Source: an uncultured Selenomonadales bacterium
Lineage (GTDB): Bacteria > Bacillota > Negativicutes > Acidaminococcales > Acidaminococcaceae
Assembly: GCA_900316935.1 (NCBI GenBank)
Contig: ONEW01000003.1
Span: 21,537 to 85,536 of the forward strand
Direction: 5' to 3'
DNA length: 64,000 bases
A program made the position numbers and the translations under genes. The notes beneath the pieces are model-generated. The model was not told the origin of the DNA, ran no database searches, and saw only the letters and a list, made by a program, of their open reading frames with translations. Position 1 is the stretch's first letter, and the number at the start of each line of letters is the position of its first letter. Below are positions 1 to 8,346 of the stretch, one piece after another.

Positions 1-198
1 GTCCGGCAGGGCATCGGACAGCTTCATGCCCCACGACAGGTCGCCGCACAGCACGACCCAGTCGTCAGGCGCCACCACGGCGGTCCAGTTGCGGATCACC
101 TTGTCCCGGTGATCCCGCCAGTGTTCCCCGAAGATATCCATGGGCTTCCGGGGCGGCATTCCGGAAAAATGCAGGTCCCCTATGGCATATACCGACAT
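1..198 (-). CDS. Metallophosphoesterase family protein (3' part cut by window edge)
   Basis: The first 66 residues of a gene that runs off the left edge. Seen: the N-terminus starts with the phosphoesterase block GDLHF at about residues 7-11 and has GDLSW at about 53-57, matching the first two metal-binding blocks (D-x-H and G-D) of calcineurin-like metallophosphoesterases. The start is the ATG at 198, preceded by GGAGG. The family cleaves phosphomono- or diesters with a two-metal centre; the substrate cannot be told from this fragment. It may follow the SGNH hydrolase gene in the same direction, with a gap of about 60 bases. Confidence 0.8.
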   Translation of the reverse strand, partial: MSVYAIGDLHFSGMPPRKPMDIFGEHWRDHRDKVIRNWTAVVAPDDWVVLCGDLSWGMKLSDALPD

Positions 199-258
199 GG
201 CGTCCCTCCTTTCCTGTCCCTGGATTCATTGTACCGGAAATGCGGCCGCGCCGCACAG

Positions 259-1731
259 TCAGTTGCCGTAGTAGCGGGCCAGGACATCGTCCCACTGCTC
301 GTTGATGGCTTCGGCCATGAGCCGTTTTCCCTCAACCCCTACATGCAGGCCGTCGATGGCGAGGCTCGTCGGCAGGGCCTGGTTTTCCGTGAACTTAGTG
401 TACAGCTCGATATGGGGCTGTGTGCGGATGTATGCATTGATCTTCGCCAATTTCGACATCCAGGCCGGATCCGTCGGCTCGTTGAAGGCTTTGGCAATGT
501 TGTCCGGGTTGATGGGCGGAATGGTCAGGAAGACCGGCTTGATGCCGTTGTCCACGCATTTCTGCCGGATGGCGTCCAGGTCGCCGATGATGGAGCGGGC
601 CGAATAGGAGGCACGCAGGCTGTTCGACCCGGTCATGATGATCAGATATTCCGGATGGAACGGCAGTACATCGTCCTCGAAACGCGCCAGGGTCGCTTCG
701 CTCGTGTCGCCGCTCTGGCCCAGGTTGATGGTGTCGAACTTCAGGTAGGACTGGTAATCGTACTCCCAGTCCGACGGCGCGCCGGACACGCTGCCGCCGC
801 CGTGGGTGATGCTGTCGCCCAGGGTGCCCACCGTATAGTGCTTCCGGGGATTCGTCTCAAACTGCTGGGGCGGGCAGAACACGCCGATGGGTCTGCCCTG
901 TGCGTCCAGGGCCCGCACGCGCCAGTACATGGGCTGCGACGACACCTGTTTTTGCGGATCGTAGAGGTCGAAGTGGGTGCTGTAGGCCCTCTCAATCACC
1001 TTTTCCGCCGGTGCCGGCTCCGCGTCGGACGCAGGCAGGGAGTTCAGCACTTCGATTTCGTACGTTTCCCCGCCGTTCACGCGGATCCATTTATACACCT
1101 GGTTGATGGCCGTCGTGCCATTGTGGTGCGGGAACACTTCGGGCGCCACCAGGCCGGCCGGCACATTTTCCGCCCGGGCCGGCACATAGGCCCCGTTCTT
1201 TTTGGGCAGGCCCGCCCGGGCGCCCAGATCCGTGTCTTCCAGCAGATTGCGGCCGTTCATGGGGATTGGGTAGATTACCGGGTTCACTTTCGGATCCACA
1301 TAGACCCTCCGCGACTGGGAAAACGCCGTCGTCGGCTGCAGGTCCAGGTTCAGGGCCCGTACCTGCCACTCGAAGGAATTCCCCTTGAAATCGGCCGGCA
1401 GGACTACGTGGAAACCATTCACGTAAATATGCTGCGACGAAAAGAACACCTTGCCGTCCTGCATAAGGCGCAGTTCGTACGCCACATCGTCGCGCACCTT
1501 GTGCCAGCGTAAAAACAGGTTCCGGCCCGCCGGATCCGACTTGGGATAGTCGGAGATGGGTACCGGTGCAGGCAGCAGAACCGCCGGTGCCGCCGCGGCC
1601 GTTGCGCCCTGGAACGCAGCATAGGCGCGGCATTGCGTGCAGGCAAGGACATTCCACATTGCCACGCCGCCGGCCAGCAGCACGCCGGCCAGCACCGCGT
1701 GGAACCATTTCGTATGGAACAGAGGATGCAT
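259..1731 (-). CDS. Exported SGNH/GDSL-family hydrolase
   Basis: 490-residue protein with an N-terminal hydrophobic segment (about residues 8-30, with a Cys pair near its end), so it is probably exported or membrane-anchored. The C-terminal half is an SGNH hydrolase: block I GDS with Ser307, a block II Gly in NLGQSGD, block III GSN, and block V D460-x-x-H463. All catalytic elements are present, so it should be an active esterase or acyl-ester hydrolase. The N-terminal ~270 residues look like beta-rich fibronectin-like material and may bind substrate. The start at 1731 is chosen over an upstream in-frame ATG because AAGGAG lies just ahead of it. A TATAAT-like element lies at 1790-1795. The natural substrate is unknown. 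Confidence 0.85.
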   Translation of the reverse strand: MHPLFHTKWFHAVLAGVLLAGGVAMWNVLACTQCRAYAAFQGATAAAAPAVLLPAPVPISDYPKSDPAGRNLFLRWHKVRDDVAYELRLMQDGKVFFSSQHIYVNGFHVVLPADFKGNSFEWQVRALNLDLQPTTAFSQSRRVYVDPKVNPVIYPIPMNGRNLLEDTDLGARAGLPKKNGAYVPARAENVPAGLVAPEVFPHHNGTTAINQVYKWIRVNGGETYEIEVLNSLPASDAEPAPAEKVIERAYSTHFDLYDPQKQVSSQPMYWRVRALDAQGRPIGVFCPPQQFETNPRKHYTVGTLGDSITHGGGSVSGAPSDWEYDYQSYLKFDTINLGQSGDTSEATLARFEDDVLPFHPEYLIIMTGSNSLRASYSARSIIGDLDAIRQKCVDNGIKPVFLTIPPINPDNIAKAFNEPTDPAWMSKLAKINAYIRTQPHIELYTKFTENQALPTSLAIDGLHVGVEGKRLMAEAINEQWDDVLARYYGN

Positions 1732-1877
1732 CGTATATTTCTCCTTTTCTATGCAATTACGGTTTCTATGCAAACACTTTCGCGTGAAAATTATAGCACG
1801 AATTGCCCTGCTGTGTTATGCTTGTTCCTGATGGACAGCCATACATCCGGCACATACCATGGAAAGGAGCATGCCTT

Positions 1878-2327
1878 ATGCGCGCAGTCGTAACCAGAGT
1901 GAAAGATGCCTCCGTCACCATCGGCGGCAAAGTACAGGGACAGATCGGGCAGGGCTTCCTGGTCCTGCTCGGCGTCGGTCCCGGGGACACGGAGGAAACA
2001 GCCCGCAAACTGGCCGGCAAAATCTGCTGTCTCCGTGTTTTCGAGGACGAAAACGGCAAAATGAATAAGAGCCTGGAACAGGTCCGGGGAGCCCTCCTCG
2101 TCGTCTCCCAGTTCACGCTGTACGCGGACCTCAAGAGCCGCCGCCCCGGATTTTCCCACGCCGCTGCCCCGGATCTTGCCCGGGATTTGTACGAAAAGTT
2201 CCTCGGCTTTTGCGCCGACGCCGGCTTCCCGCCGCAGCACGGCGAATTCGGGGCCGACATGCAGGTCGCATCCGTCAACGACGGCCCCGTCACGCTGTTG
2301 TTCGACACGGATGCCCAGGGGAAATGA
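1878..2327 (+). CDS. dtd: D-aminoacyl-tRNA deacylase
   Basis: 149 residues, the usual Dtd length. It hydrolyses D-amino acids (and Gly mischarged on tRNA-Ala) from tRNA in the cytoplasm. Seen: the signature SQFTLYAD at about residues 78-85, which carries the substrate-handling Ser-Gln region, and the C-terminal NDGPVTLLFDT with the Gly/Pro pair of the cross-subunit motif. The start ATG at 1878 follows AAAGGAG and begins MRAVVTRV, the normal family start; a longer in-frame reading from 1803 has no such support. It is transcribed divergently from the SGNH hydrolase. In many Firmicutes dtd follows relA, but no relA is present here. Confidence 0.95.
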   Translation: MRAVVTRVKDASVTIGGKVQGQIGQGFLVLLGVGPGDTEETARKLAGKICCLRVFEDENGKMNKSLEQVRGALLVVSQFTLYADLKSRRPGFSHAAAPDLARDLYEKFLGFCADAGFPPQHGEFGADMQVASVNDGPVTLLFDTDAQGK

Positions 2328-2342
2328 AGCGATCCTGCAGCA

Positions 2343-3215
2343 CTATTTGTCCAGGGACAGGGAGCGGAGAAACAGTTCCGCAATCGGACTGAAGACCTGG
2401 TACTTTTTCCAGATAAGGTACAGCTGCGAACGCAACGGCGGATCCAGCGGCCGGAAACACAGCCCGCTTTCGGGGCTGACATCCGCCAGATACTCAAAGG
2501 TCAGCAGACAGCCCAGCCCGGACTTCACGCAAACCGACCCGTTGTAGAACAGGTTCACCGTTCCGGCGAAGTGGAGCCGGTCCAGTCCCTCCCCGCACCA
2601 CCTGGGAAAATCCGCCCGAATGGATTGCGGGGAAGCAAATAACGGGATGCCGCAAAGGTCCTCAAAACGGACCTTTTCTTTTTTTGCCAGGGGGTCCGTA
2701 CTCAGCATCACCAGTCCCCACGTATCGGCCGCAGGCAGTTTCACATAATTGTATTTGGACAGATCCGGCGGTTCCACGATGATGCCGAAATCCAGCAGGC
2801 CCCGTTCCAGCCGTTCCGTCGTCAACATCGTGTCCCCGCTGGTAATGTGGATCCGCAGCCCGGGATGGTCGTTCCGGAAGGCCTTCAGGGCATCCGTCAG
2901 AAAGCGGATATGGCAGGATTCCGCACAACCGAGGCGGATATCGCCTCCCGTCAGGTCATTCCAGGTCCGGAACTCGTCCAGGGTCTTGTCCGTCAGGCTG
3001 AGGATGTCTTCCGACCGGCGGCGCAGCAGCCGTCCGGCCTCTGTCAGCCGGATCCGGTAGTTGGTCCGGACATAGAGGCGGGTCCCCAGTTCGTTTTCCA
3101 GATCTTTCAGTTGTTTGGAAAGGGCCGGCTGCGAAATATGGAGGACCTTGGAGGCCCCCGTGATGCTTCCTTCCCTTGCCACGACCAGAAAATAACGCAA
3201 CACCCGTATTTCCAC
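2343..3215 (-). CDS. LysR-family transcriptional regulator
   Basis: 290 residues, typical of LysR regulators. The N-terminal winged helix-turn-helix covers about residues 1-60 (GSITGASKVLHISQPALS is the HTH), followed by a periplasmic-binding-protein-like effector domain. The start is a GTG at 3215 with GGGGAGG six bases upstream. It is divergent from the secreted alpha/beta hydrolase at 3444, and a LysR-type palindrome lies between the two genes, so it probably controls that hydrolase and itself. The 3' end converges on dtd with only 15 bases between stops. Effector unknown. Confidence 0.9.
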   Translation of the reverse strand: MEIRVLRYFLVVAREGSITGASKVLHISQPALSKQLKDLENELGTRLYVRTNYRIRLTEAGRLLRRRSEDILSLTDKTLDEFRTWNDLTGGDIRLGCAESCHIRFLTDALKAFRNDHPGLRIHITSGDTMLTTERLERGLLDFGIIVEPPDLSKYNYVKLPAADTWGLVMLSTDPLAKKEKVRFEDLCGIPLFASPQSIRADFPRWCGEGLDRLHFAGTVNLFYNGSVCVKSGLGCLLTFEYLADVSPESGLCFRPLDPPLRSQLYLIWKKYQVFSPIAELFLRSLSLDK

Positions 3216-3289
3216 GATGTACCTCCCCTTTGTGTTCCGGAAATTCCTTTCTAACAGCATCATACCTCGTCCGGTTATATTTTTCAAGA

Positions 3290-3307
3290 ATAACTAGAAA
3301 TAGTTAT
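3290..3307. promoter_or_regulatory. Candidate LysR operator in the divergent intergenic region
   Basis: ATAACTA-GAAA-TAGTTAT is a perfect inverted repeat with 7-base arms and contains a T-N11-A core, the LysR-type binding-site pattern. It lies 75 bases upstream of the LysR GTG and 137 bases upstream of the hydrolase ATG, the usual place for a shared operator. Confidence 0.5.
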
Positions 3308-3341
3308 AAAGTATTTGTAATTTCTTGGCCGTAAAATTACA

Positions 3342-3389
3342 ATAAAAAAGGACGGAACGTCACCTTCTAAGGGAAACAACGTCCCGTCC
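3342..3389 (-). terminator. Intrinsic terminator-like hairpin reading on the minus strand upstream of the LysR gene
   Basis: GGACGG-AACGT pairs with ACGT-CCCGTCC across a 20-base loop. On the minus strand the hairpin is followed by TTTTTT. No minus-strand gene lies upstream for it to terminate, so it may be a leader attenuator of the LysR gene, the end of a small antisense RNA, or a block on antisense transcription from the hydrolase gene. Confidence 0.45.
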
Positions 3390-3443
3390 GGACTATGCGA
3401 TGTTTGGAAAAACCAGAAGACAATGGAAAGGAGAGGAAAGCAG

Positions 3444-4532
3444 ATGAAACTGCTCAAGGCCACCCTGGCCCTCACACTACTCTTAATCGGAATGGCTGCC
3501 GGCACCGGAGCCGCTGCGCCGGCCGGCAATACGGCGCCCCTGACACCGGGCGTACAGAATGAACACCTGAAACTGACAAGCGCATGGGATAAAAAGTTCC
3601 CCCGGAGCGACAAGGTAACGCATCAAAAGGTTACGTTCCACAATCGCTACGGCATCACGCTCGCCGCCGATGTCTATGCACCGAAAGGGGCAACAGGCAG
3701 ACTGGCGGCCATCGCAGTCTGCGGCCCTTTCGGCGCCGTAAAGGAAATGGCATCGGGACTGTACGCCCAGACCCTGGCGGAACGGGGCTTCCTGACCCTC
3801 GCCTTTGATCCGTCCTTTACCGGGGAAAGCGGCGGCACACCGCGGAACGTGGCCTCCCCCGACATCAATACGGAAGATTTCCAGGCCGCCGTTGATTTCC
3901 TCTCCGTGCAGGATAACGTCGACCCGGAACGCATCGGCATCCTGGGAATCTGCGGCTGGGGCGGCATGGCGCTCAATACGGCGGCGCTCGACACCCGCAT
4001 CAAGGCAACGGTTACCTCCACCATGTACGACATGACCCGCGTCACCGCCAACGGGTATTTTGACGGGGAAAACACGGAGGCGCAGCGTTATGCGAAAAAA
4101 CAGGCCTTGAACGCGCAGCGGACGCAGGACTACCGGAACGGCACGTTCCGCCGCAACGGCGGGCTGCCCGCAGTGGCGCCGTCTGACGCCCCGCAGTTCG
4201 TGAAGGATTACGTGGCCTATTATATGGATCCCCGCCGCGGTTACCACAAACGCTGTCCAAACGCCAACGGCGGCTGGAACATGACCTCGGACCTTGCCTT
4301 CCTCAATTACCGCATCAACGGATACAGTGACGAAATCCGCAGCGCCGTCCTCATGATCCACGGCGACGCAGCCCACTCCGCCTATTTCACGAAGGATGCC
4401 TTCAAAAAACTGAAGGGGGACAACAAAGAGCTGCTCCTCATTCCCGGCGCGGTACATACGGACCTCTACGACCAGGTTGACAAGATCCCCTTCGACAAGA
4501 TTGAAGCGTTCTATAAGAAGTATCTTCAGTAA
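3444..4532 (+). CDS. Secreted alpha/beta hydrolase, dienelactone-hydrolase/YcjY-like
   Basis: 362 residues with a clear signal peptide (MKLLKATLAL followed by a hydrophobic core, cleaved near AAPA). Alpha/beta hydrolase fold with Cys170 at the nucleophile elbow (GILGICGWGG), Asp308 in MIHGD and His338 in IPGAVH as the likely triad. A Cys in the elbow is as in dienelactone hydrolases and the YcjY-like group rather than the usual Ser. The start at 3444 is preferred to 3423 because it begins the signal peptide and has GGAGAGGAAAG ahead of it. A large terminator follows. It is likely controlled by the divergent LysR protein. Substrate unknown. Confidence 0.85.
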   Translation: MKLLKATLALTLLLIGMAAGTGAAAPAGNTAPLTPGVQNEHLKLTSAWDKKFPRSDKVTHQKVTFHNRYGITLAADVYAPKGATGRLAAIAVCGPFGAVKEMASGLYAQTLAERGFLTLAFDPSFTGESGGTPRNVASPDINTEDFQAAVDFLSVQDNVDPERIGILGICGWGGMALNTAALDTRIKATVTSTMYDMTRVTANGYFDGENTEAQRYAKKQALNAQRTQDYRNGTFRRNGGLPAVAPSDAPQFVKDYVAYYMDPRRGYHKRCPNANGGWNMTSDLAFLNYRINGYSDEIRSAVLMIHGDAAHSAYFTKDAFKKLKGDNKELLLIPGAVHTDLYDQVDKIPFDKIEAFYKKYLQ

Positions 4533-4593
4533 GGACGGCAAAACAAGGGAATGAAAGGCGTCACATACACCAGTTGAATATTCCGCGCAAACA

Positions 4594-4661
4594 AACAGGC
4601 AGGGATGTTTCCCCAAGGGCGGGCAATGCCCGGGGAACCCATCCCTGCCTGTTAATTTTTT
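4594..4661. terminator. Strong bidirectional terminator between convergent genes
   Basis: AACAGGCAGGGATG pairs with CATCCCTGCCTGTT (14 base pairs), with an inner CCCC/GGGG extension. It is followed by AATTTTTT on the plus strand and by TGTTTGTTTG on the minus strand. It serves the hydrolase (plus) and trpB2 (minus). Confidence 0.85.
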
Positions 4662-4710
4662 ACGGGAATCCAGGGAGTGCGGGAAGCATCCCTGTAGATA
4701 AATTCCGCCC

Positions 4711-6090
4711 TTATTCCTGGATTCCCGGAATCTTCGGCAGCTTATCCATGCTCTTGTGCAGTTCCGCGTCTGTGGGGACGTAGTCCTGCATCGTGCCAGC
4801 CATGTAGGATTCGTAGGCCGTCATGTCGAAGAAGCCCGTGCCGGTCAGGCCGAAGAGGATCGTTTCCGACCGGCCTTCCTCTTTGCAGCGCAGGGCTTCC
4901 TTGATGGCGCCCCAGATGGCGTGAGCCGATTCGGGAGCGGGCAGGATGCTTTCCTGGCGTGCGAACAGGGTGGCGGCATCGAAAACATTCGTCTGCGTAA
5001 CCGATTCCGCCTCCATATACCCGTCATGATACAGCTTGGACAGGATCGGAGCCATGCCGTGGTAGCGCAGGCCGCCGGCGTGAATCGGGGAGGGCGTGAA
5101 GGTGCAGCCCAGGGTATACATGCGCGCCATGGGCGTGATTTTGCCCGTGTCGCAGAAGTCGTACGCATAACGGCCGCGGGTCAGGGACGGGCACGAAGCC
5201 GGTTCCACGGCCACAAGGCGCGGATCGGCCTTGCCCAGGATCTTGTCGCGGGCAAAGGGGGCGATGAGGCCGCCCAGATTGGAGCCGCCGCCGGCGCAGC
5301 CGACAACGACGTCCGGATATTCGCCCAGCAGTTCCATGGCCTGGGCACTCTCCAGGCCGATGATGGACTGGTGCAGCAGGACCTGGTTCAGCACCGACCC
5401 CAGCACATAGCGTACATTGTCGCCTTTGACGGCCCGCTCGACCGCTTCGGAAATGGCGCAGCCCAGGCTGCCCGGGTTCGCCGGGTCTTCCGCCAGCAGT
5501 TTGCGGCCTGCGTCGGTCGTGTCACTGGGGCTGGCGATGACTTCGGCTCCAAAGGTGTGCATAATGGCCTTGCGGAAGGGTTTCTGCTGGTACGATGCCT
5601 TGACCATGAACACGGTCAGGGGCAGGCCGAAATAGGCGCAGGCTTCCGACAGGGCCGTGCCCCACTGGCCGGCGCCGGTCTCCGTCGTCACACCGTTCAG
5701 GCCCTGCTCCCTGGCATAGTAGGCCTGGGCGATGGCGCTGTTCAGCTTATGGCTGCCCGACGTGTTGTTGCCTTCGAATTTATAGTAGATCCGGGCCGGC
5801 GTGTCCAGGGCCTTTTCCAAATTGTAGGCCCGGCACAGCGGCGACGGACGGTAGTTCTTGTACATGTCCAGCACGGCGCCGGGAATATCGACGAACCGCG
5901 TGTCATTGTCCAGCTCCTGATGGGCCAGCTTTTTGCAGAATACCGGGTACAGGTCTTCTTCCACGCACGGTTTGCCCGTGGCGGGATTCAGCATGGGGTC
6001 CGGCTTTTCCTTCATGTCGGCGCGCAGGTTGTACCAGGCCGTCGGCATCTGGTCTTCCGTCAAATACAGTCTGTGGGGAATCTTGGCCAT
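4711..6090 (-). CDS. trpB: TrpB2-type tryptophan synthase beta-like PLP enzyme
   Basis: 459 residues, longer than classical TrpB (about 400) and matching the TrpB2/TrpB-like family. Seen: PLP lysine K115 in SGSHKLNSA, the ETGAGQWG block that binds substrate, and the PLP-phosphate loop CAGGGSNLGG. The TrpB reaction condenses indole with L-serine to give L-tryptophan; TrpB2 enzymes often work without TrpA and may salvage indole. No trpA or other trp gene is nearby. The start at 6090 has AAAGGAGAGAG upstream. It lies 108 bases downstream of the flavoprotein gene in the same direction; a weak promoter-like TTGCAT/TATAAG pair occurs in that gap. Confidence 0.92.
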   Translation of the reverse strand: MAKIPHRLYLTEDQMPTAWYNLRADMKEKPDPMLNPATGKPCVEEDLYPVFCKKLAHQELDNDTRFVDIPGAVLDMYKNYRPSPLCRAYNLEKALDTPARIYYKFEGNNTSGSHKLNSAIAQAYYAREQGLNGVTTETGAGQWGTALSEACAYFGLPLTVFMVKASYQQKPFRKAIMHTFGAEVIASPSDTTDAGRKLLAEDPANPGSLGCAISEAVERAVKGDNVRYVLGSVLNQVLLHQSIIGLESAQAMELLGEYPDVVVGCAGGGSNLGGLIAPFARDKILGKADPRLVAVEPASCPSLTRGRYAYDFCDTGKITPMARMYTLGCTFTPSPIHAGGLRYHGMAPILSKLYHDGYMEAESVTQTNVFDAATLFARQESILPAPESAHAIWGAIKEALRCKEEGRSETILFGLTGTGFFDMTAYESYMAGTMQDYVPTDAELHKSMDKLPKIPGIQE

Positions 6091-6198
6091 TGTTACTCTC
6101 TCCTTTGTAACATCCTTGTCCGGCCCCTCTTCTGGCTGCAATTTCTCTACGGGGCCACTAACAAGTAGCTTATACTATCCACCACGTAAATGCAAGCA

Positions 6199-7395
6199 TT
6201 ATTGCGCCTTGACCGCCGCCGCAAACTCACGGCCGAACTGCTCGCACTGCGCCAGGTGTGCCTCATCGGGATTCCACATCATGCGCAGGCCGTCGTTGAC
6301 CATGGCGAAACCGGATTTCTGCAGCGATTCCGTAATCTCTTTCGCTGCCTCGCCGCTCCAGCCGTAGCTGCCGAAGGCCGCGGCCTTCTTTTTTTTGAAC
6401 TTGCAGCCGTGGAGCAGCTCCAGGATGCCTGCCGTATAGTAGGACACGCCGTAGTTGATGGTCGGGGAACCGACGAGGATGGCCTTCGATTTCATGACTT
6501 CCGTCACAATATCGTTCTTGTCCGCCCTGGCGCAGTTGCAGACCTTCACGACCACCGACGGGTCGGCTGCCTCGATGCCTTTTACGATGGCTTCGGCCAT
6601 GTGGCGCGTCGAATTCCACATGGTATCGTAAATCACGGTGATCTGGTTTTCCTGGTAATCGGCCGCCCAGTCCGCGTAAAGCTTCAGGATCCGGCCCGGA
6701 TTTTTGCGCCAGATGATGCCGTGGCTCGGGCAGATCATCCGGATCGGCAGGTCCAGGGCCTGGACTTCTTTCAATTTGCGCGTCACCATCGGATTATACG
6801 TCATCACGATATTGGCGTAATATTTCATGGCTTCGCGCAGGGCCGCGTCCAGGTCGCACGTATCGTCGAAGAGCTCTTCCGACGCAAAGTGCTGGCCGAA
6901 GGCATCCGTGCTGAATAAGATGTCCTCCCCCGTCAGGTAGGAAAACATGGTGTCAGGCCAGTGCAGCATAGGGGCTTCGATGAAGTGCAGCTGCGTTTCG
7001 CCCAGGTCCAGCACGTCGCCGGTCTTCACGTTGACGAAGTTCCAGTCCTGGTGGTACATGCCGCGCAAGATTGCTTCGCCCTTCCTGGTGCAGTATACCG
7101 GCGTGCCGGGAATCTCGGCCAGCAGCTCCGGCAGGGCACCGCTGTGGTCGATTTCGTTGTGGTCCATGACGATGTAGTCAATCTGTTTCAGGTCGATTTC
7201 CTTCTTCAGGTTCTCTACAAACTCCTTGTCATACGGTTTCCAGGCCGTATCAATCAGCGCCACCTTCTTGTCGCGGATCAGATAGGCATTATAGGAAGAC
7301 CCGCGGCGGGTGGACAATTCGTGTCCATGGAAAAAGACCAGTTCCCAGTCGATCTTCCCCACCCATGTCACTTTATCCGTAATCTTTTTACCCAT
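6199..7395 (-). CDS. fprA: A-type flavoprotein (flavodiiron protein), FprA-like
   Basis: 398 residues: an N-terminal metallo-beta-lactamase-like domain and a C-terminal flavodoxin domain. The di-iron ligands are visible: H-x-E-x-D-H in DHNEIDHSG, then His in MLHWPDT, Asp in STDAFGQH and His in CPSHGIIW. The flavodoxin FMN loop is YDTMWNSTRHMA. There is no C-terminal rubredoxin domain. Flavodiiron proteins reduce O2 to water, or NO to N2O, in the cytoplasm of anaerobes and so protect against oxidative or nitrosative stress. Start 7395 has AAAGGAG upstream. It sits 46 bases after the secreted DUF3298-like gene, probably in one transcript. Confidence 0.93.
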   Translation of the reverse strand: MGKKITDKVTWVGKIDWELVFFHGHELSTRRGSSYNAYLIRDKKVALIDTAWKPYDKEFVENLKKEIDLKQIDYIVMDHNEIDHSGALPELLAEIPGTPVYCTRKGEAILRGMYHQDWNFVNVKTGDVLDLGETQLHFIEAPMLHWPDTMFSYLTGEDILFSTDAFGQHFASEELFDDTCDLDAALREAMKYYANIVMTYNPMVTRKLKEVQALDLPIRMICPSHGIIWRKNPGRILKLYADWAADYQENQITVIYDTMWNSTRHMAEAIVKGIEAADPSVVVKVCNCARADKNDIVTEVMKSKAILVGSPTINYGVSYYTAGILELLHGCKFKKKKAAAFGSYGWSGEAAKEITESLQKSGFAMVNDGLRMMWNPDEAHLAQCEQFGREFAAAVKAQ

Positions 7396-7441
7396 GGCAG
7401 ACTCCTTTCGTTGCCGGAATGCCCGGCACCCTCCTCTTCCC

Positions 7442-8167
7442 TTACAGGTTCCCCGCCTTTTTCTCCATGTTCAGGTCAATCAGCCCCGAAGCATAGGGGC
7501 CGATCTCGTAGGGCATGAACATGAAATGGATATAGCCCTGCTCGTCTACATAATAATTTTGCGGCAGCTTCTTCAGGCCATGGAAATCAGGGAAGAAAGC
7601 GTCATTCATCGCATATTGGCTGGTCAGCAGCTTCTGGTTGATGGCTGCCAGCGTAAAGGCTCCTTTATCGGCCGGACGGACCAGGTCTTTCCATTTCAAG
7701 AGTTTCCCCGTCACCGCGTTGAATGTGAGCCCTTCCTTGCCATACAGCGGATGGGCGGCATATTCCGCATAATAATAATGGTACAGGTTCAAGCTGAAAT
7801 AGCGTCCGTCGTTGCATTTGACCTCATAGCCCAGGTCGTTCGACTCATTGCCCGCATCGGGTTTGCTGCGCCTGGAAACGTAATTCTGGGCGAACTTCCA
7901 TGCCCGTTCCGACAACTCTTCCGAAATCTCCTCGGCCGCCTCGGTATGCTGCGCACTCATCACCCAGGGATAGACGATCTTGCAGACAAACCCCTTCGTG
8001 TTGCGCCCGTACTGGCCGGACAATTCGACAATCTCCAAAGGGCGCGGTGCCGCTGCATCCGCCGCTGCCGCAAAGGGCACGGGCAGGGCGGCCAGGCCGG
8101 CGGCAAGCGCTGCAGCGCACAGCCAGCGGGAAAGATGCAGACGGTGGGATGGATTCAGCATAAGCAT
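7442..8167 (-). CDS. Secreted DUF3298/RsiV-like protein
   Basis: About 241 residues with a signal peptide ending near AAAADA. The C-terminal half has the DUF3298/RsiV-type pattern: a GLTFNAVTGKLLKWKDL strand-turn and a final PYEIGPYASG block. This domain occurs in the extracytoplasmic part of anti-sigma factor RsiV and in many stand-alone secreted proteins. No transmembrane anchor beyond the signal peptide and no sigma factor gene is seen, so an anti-sigma role is unlikely. Start: AGGAGG is followed by two adjacent ATGs (8170 and 8167); 8167 gives the better spacing. Its function with the downstream flavoprotein is unknown. Confidence 0.75.
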   Translation of the reverse strand: MLMLNPSHRLHLSRWLCAAALAAGLAALPVPFAAAADAAAPRPLEIVELSGQYGRNTKGFVCKIVYPWVMSAQHTEAAEEISEELSERAWKFAQNYVSRRSKPDAGNESNDLGYEVKCNDGRYFSLNLYHYYYAEYAAHPLYGKEGLTFNAVTGKLLKWKDLVRPADKGAFTLAAINQKLLTSQYAMNDAFFPDFHGLKKLPQNYYVDEQGYIHFMFMPYEIGPYASGLIDLNMEKKAGNL

Positions 8168-8346
8168 CATTACCTCCTGATAACCAAACGTTGAATACGG
8201 CAGATTTCTCTCCCCTTCTCCCCTGTTTACCGGATAATTATACTTATACTATACCATATTTTCGTTCATTATATCTGTCGCAGGGCTGCCGGGGCAACAA
8301 AATTTTTCCCAACGGGGGATTTCCCGCCCCAAACGGCGGCAGGCCT

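Noticed and set aside
1746..1773. TTTCTATGCAA direct repeat pair upstream of the SGNH hydrolase
   Set aside because: Only two 11-base copies, partly overlapping the ribosome site; likely chance.
4756..6168. Long plus-strand open frame opposite trpB2
   Set aside because: Low-complexity His/Arg/Gly-rich translation with no motif; trpB2 on the other strand is well supported.
6091..6198. T-box or Trp leader in front of trpB2
   Set aside because: No GGTGG antiterminator core, no Trp codon run and no terminator in the 108-base gap.
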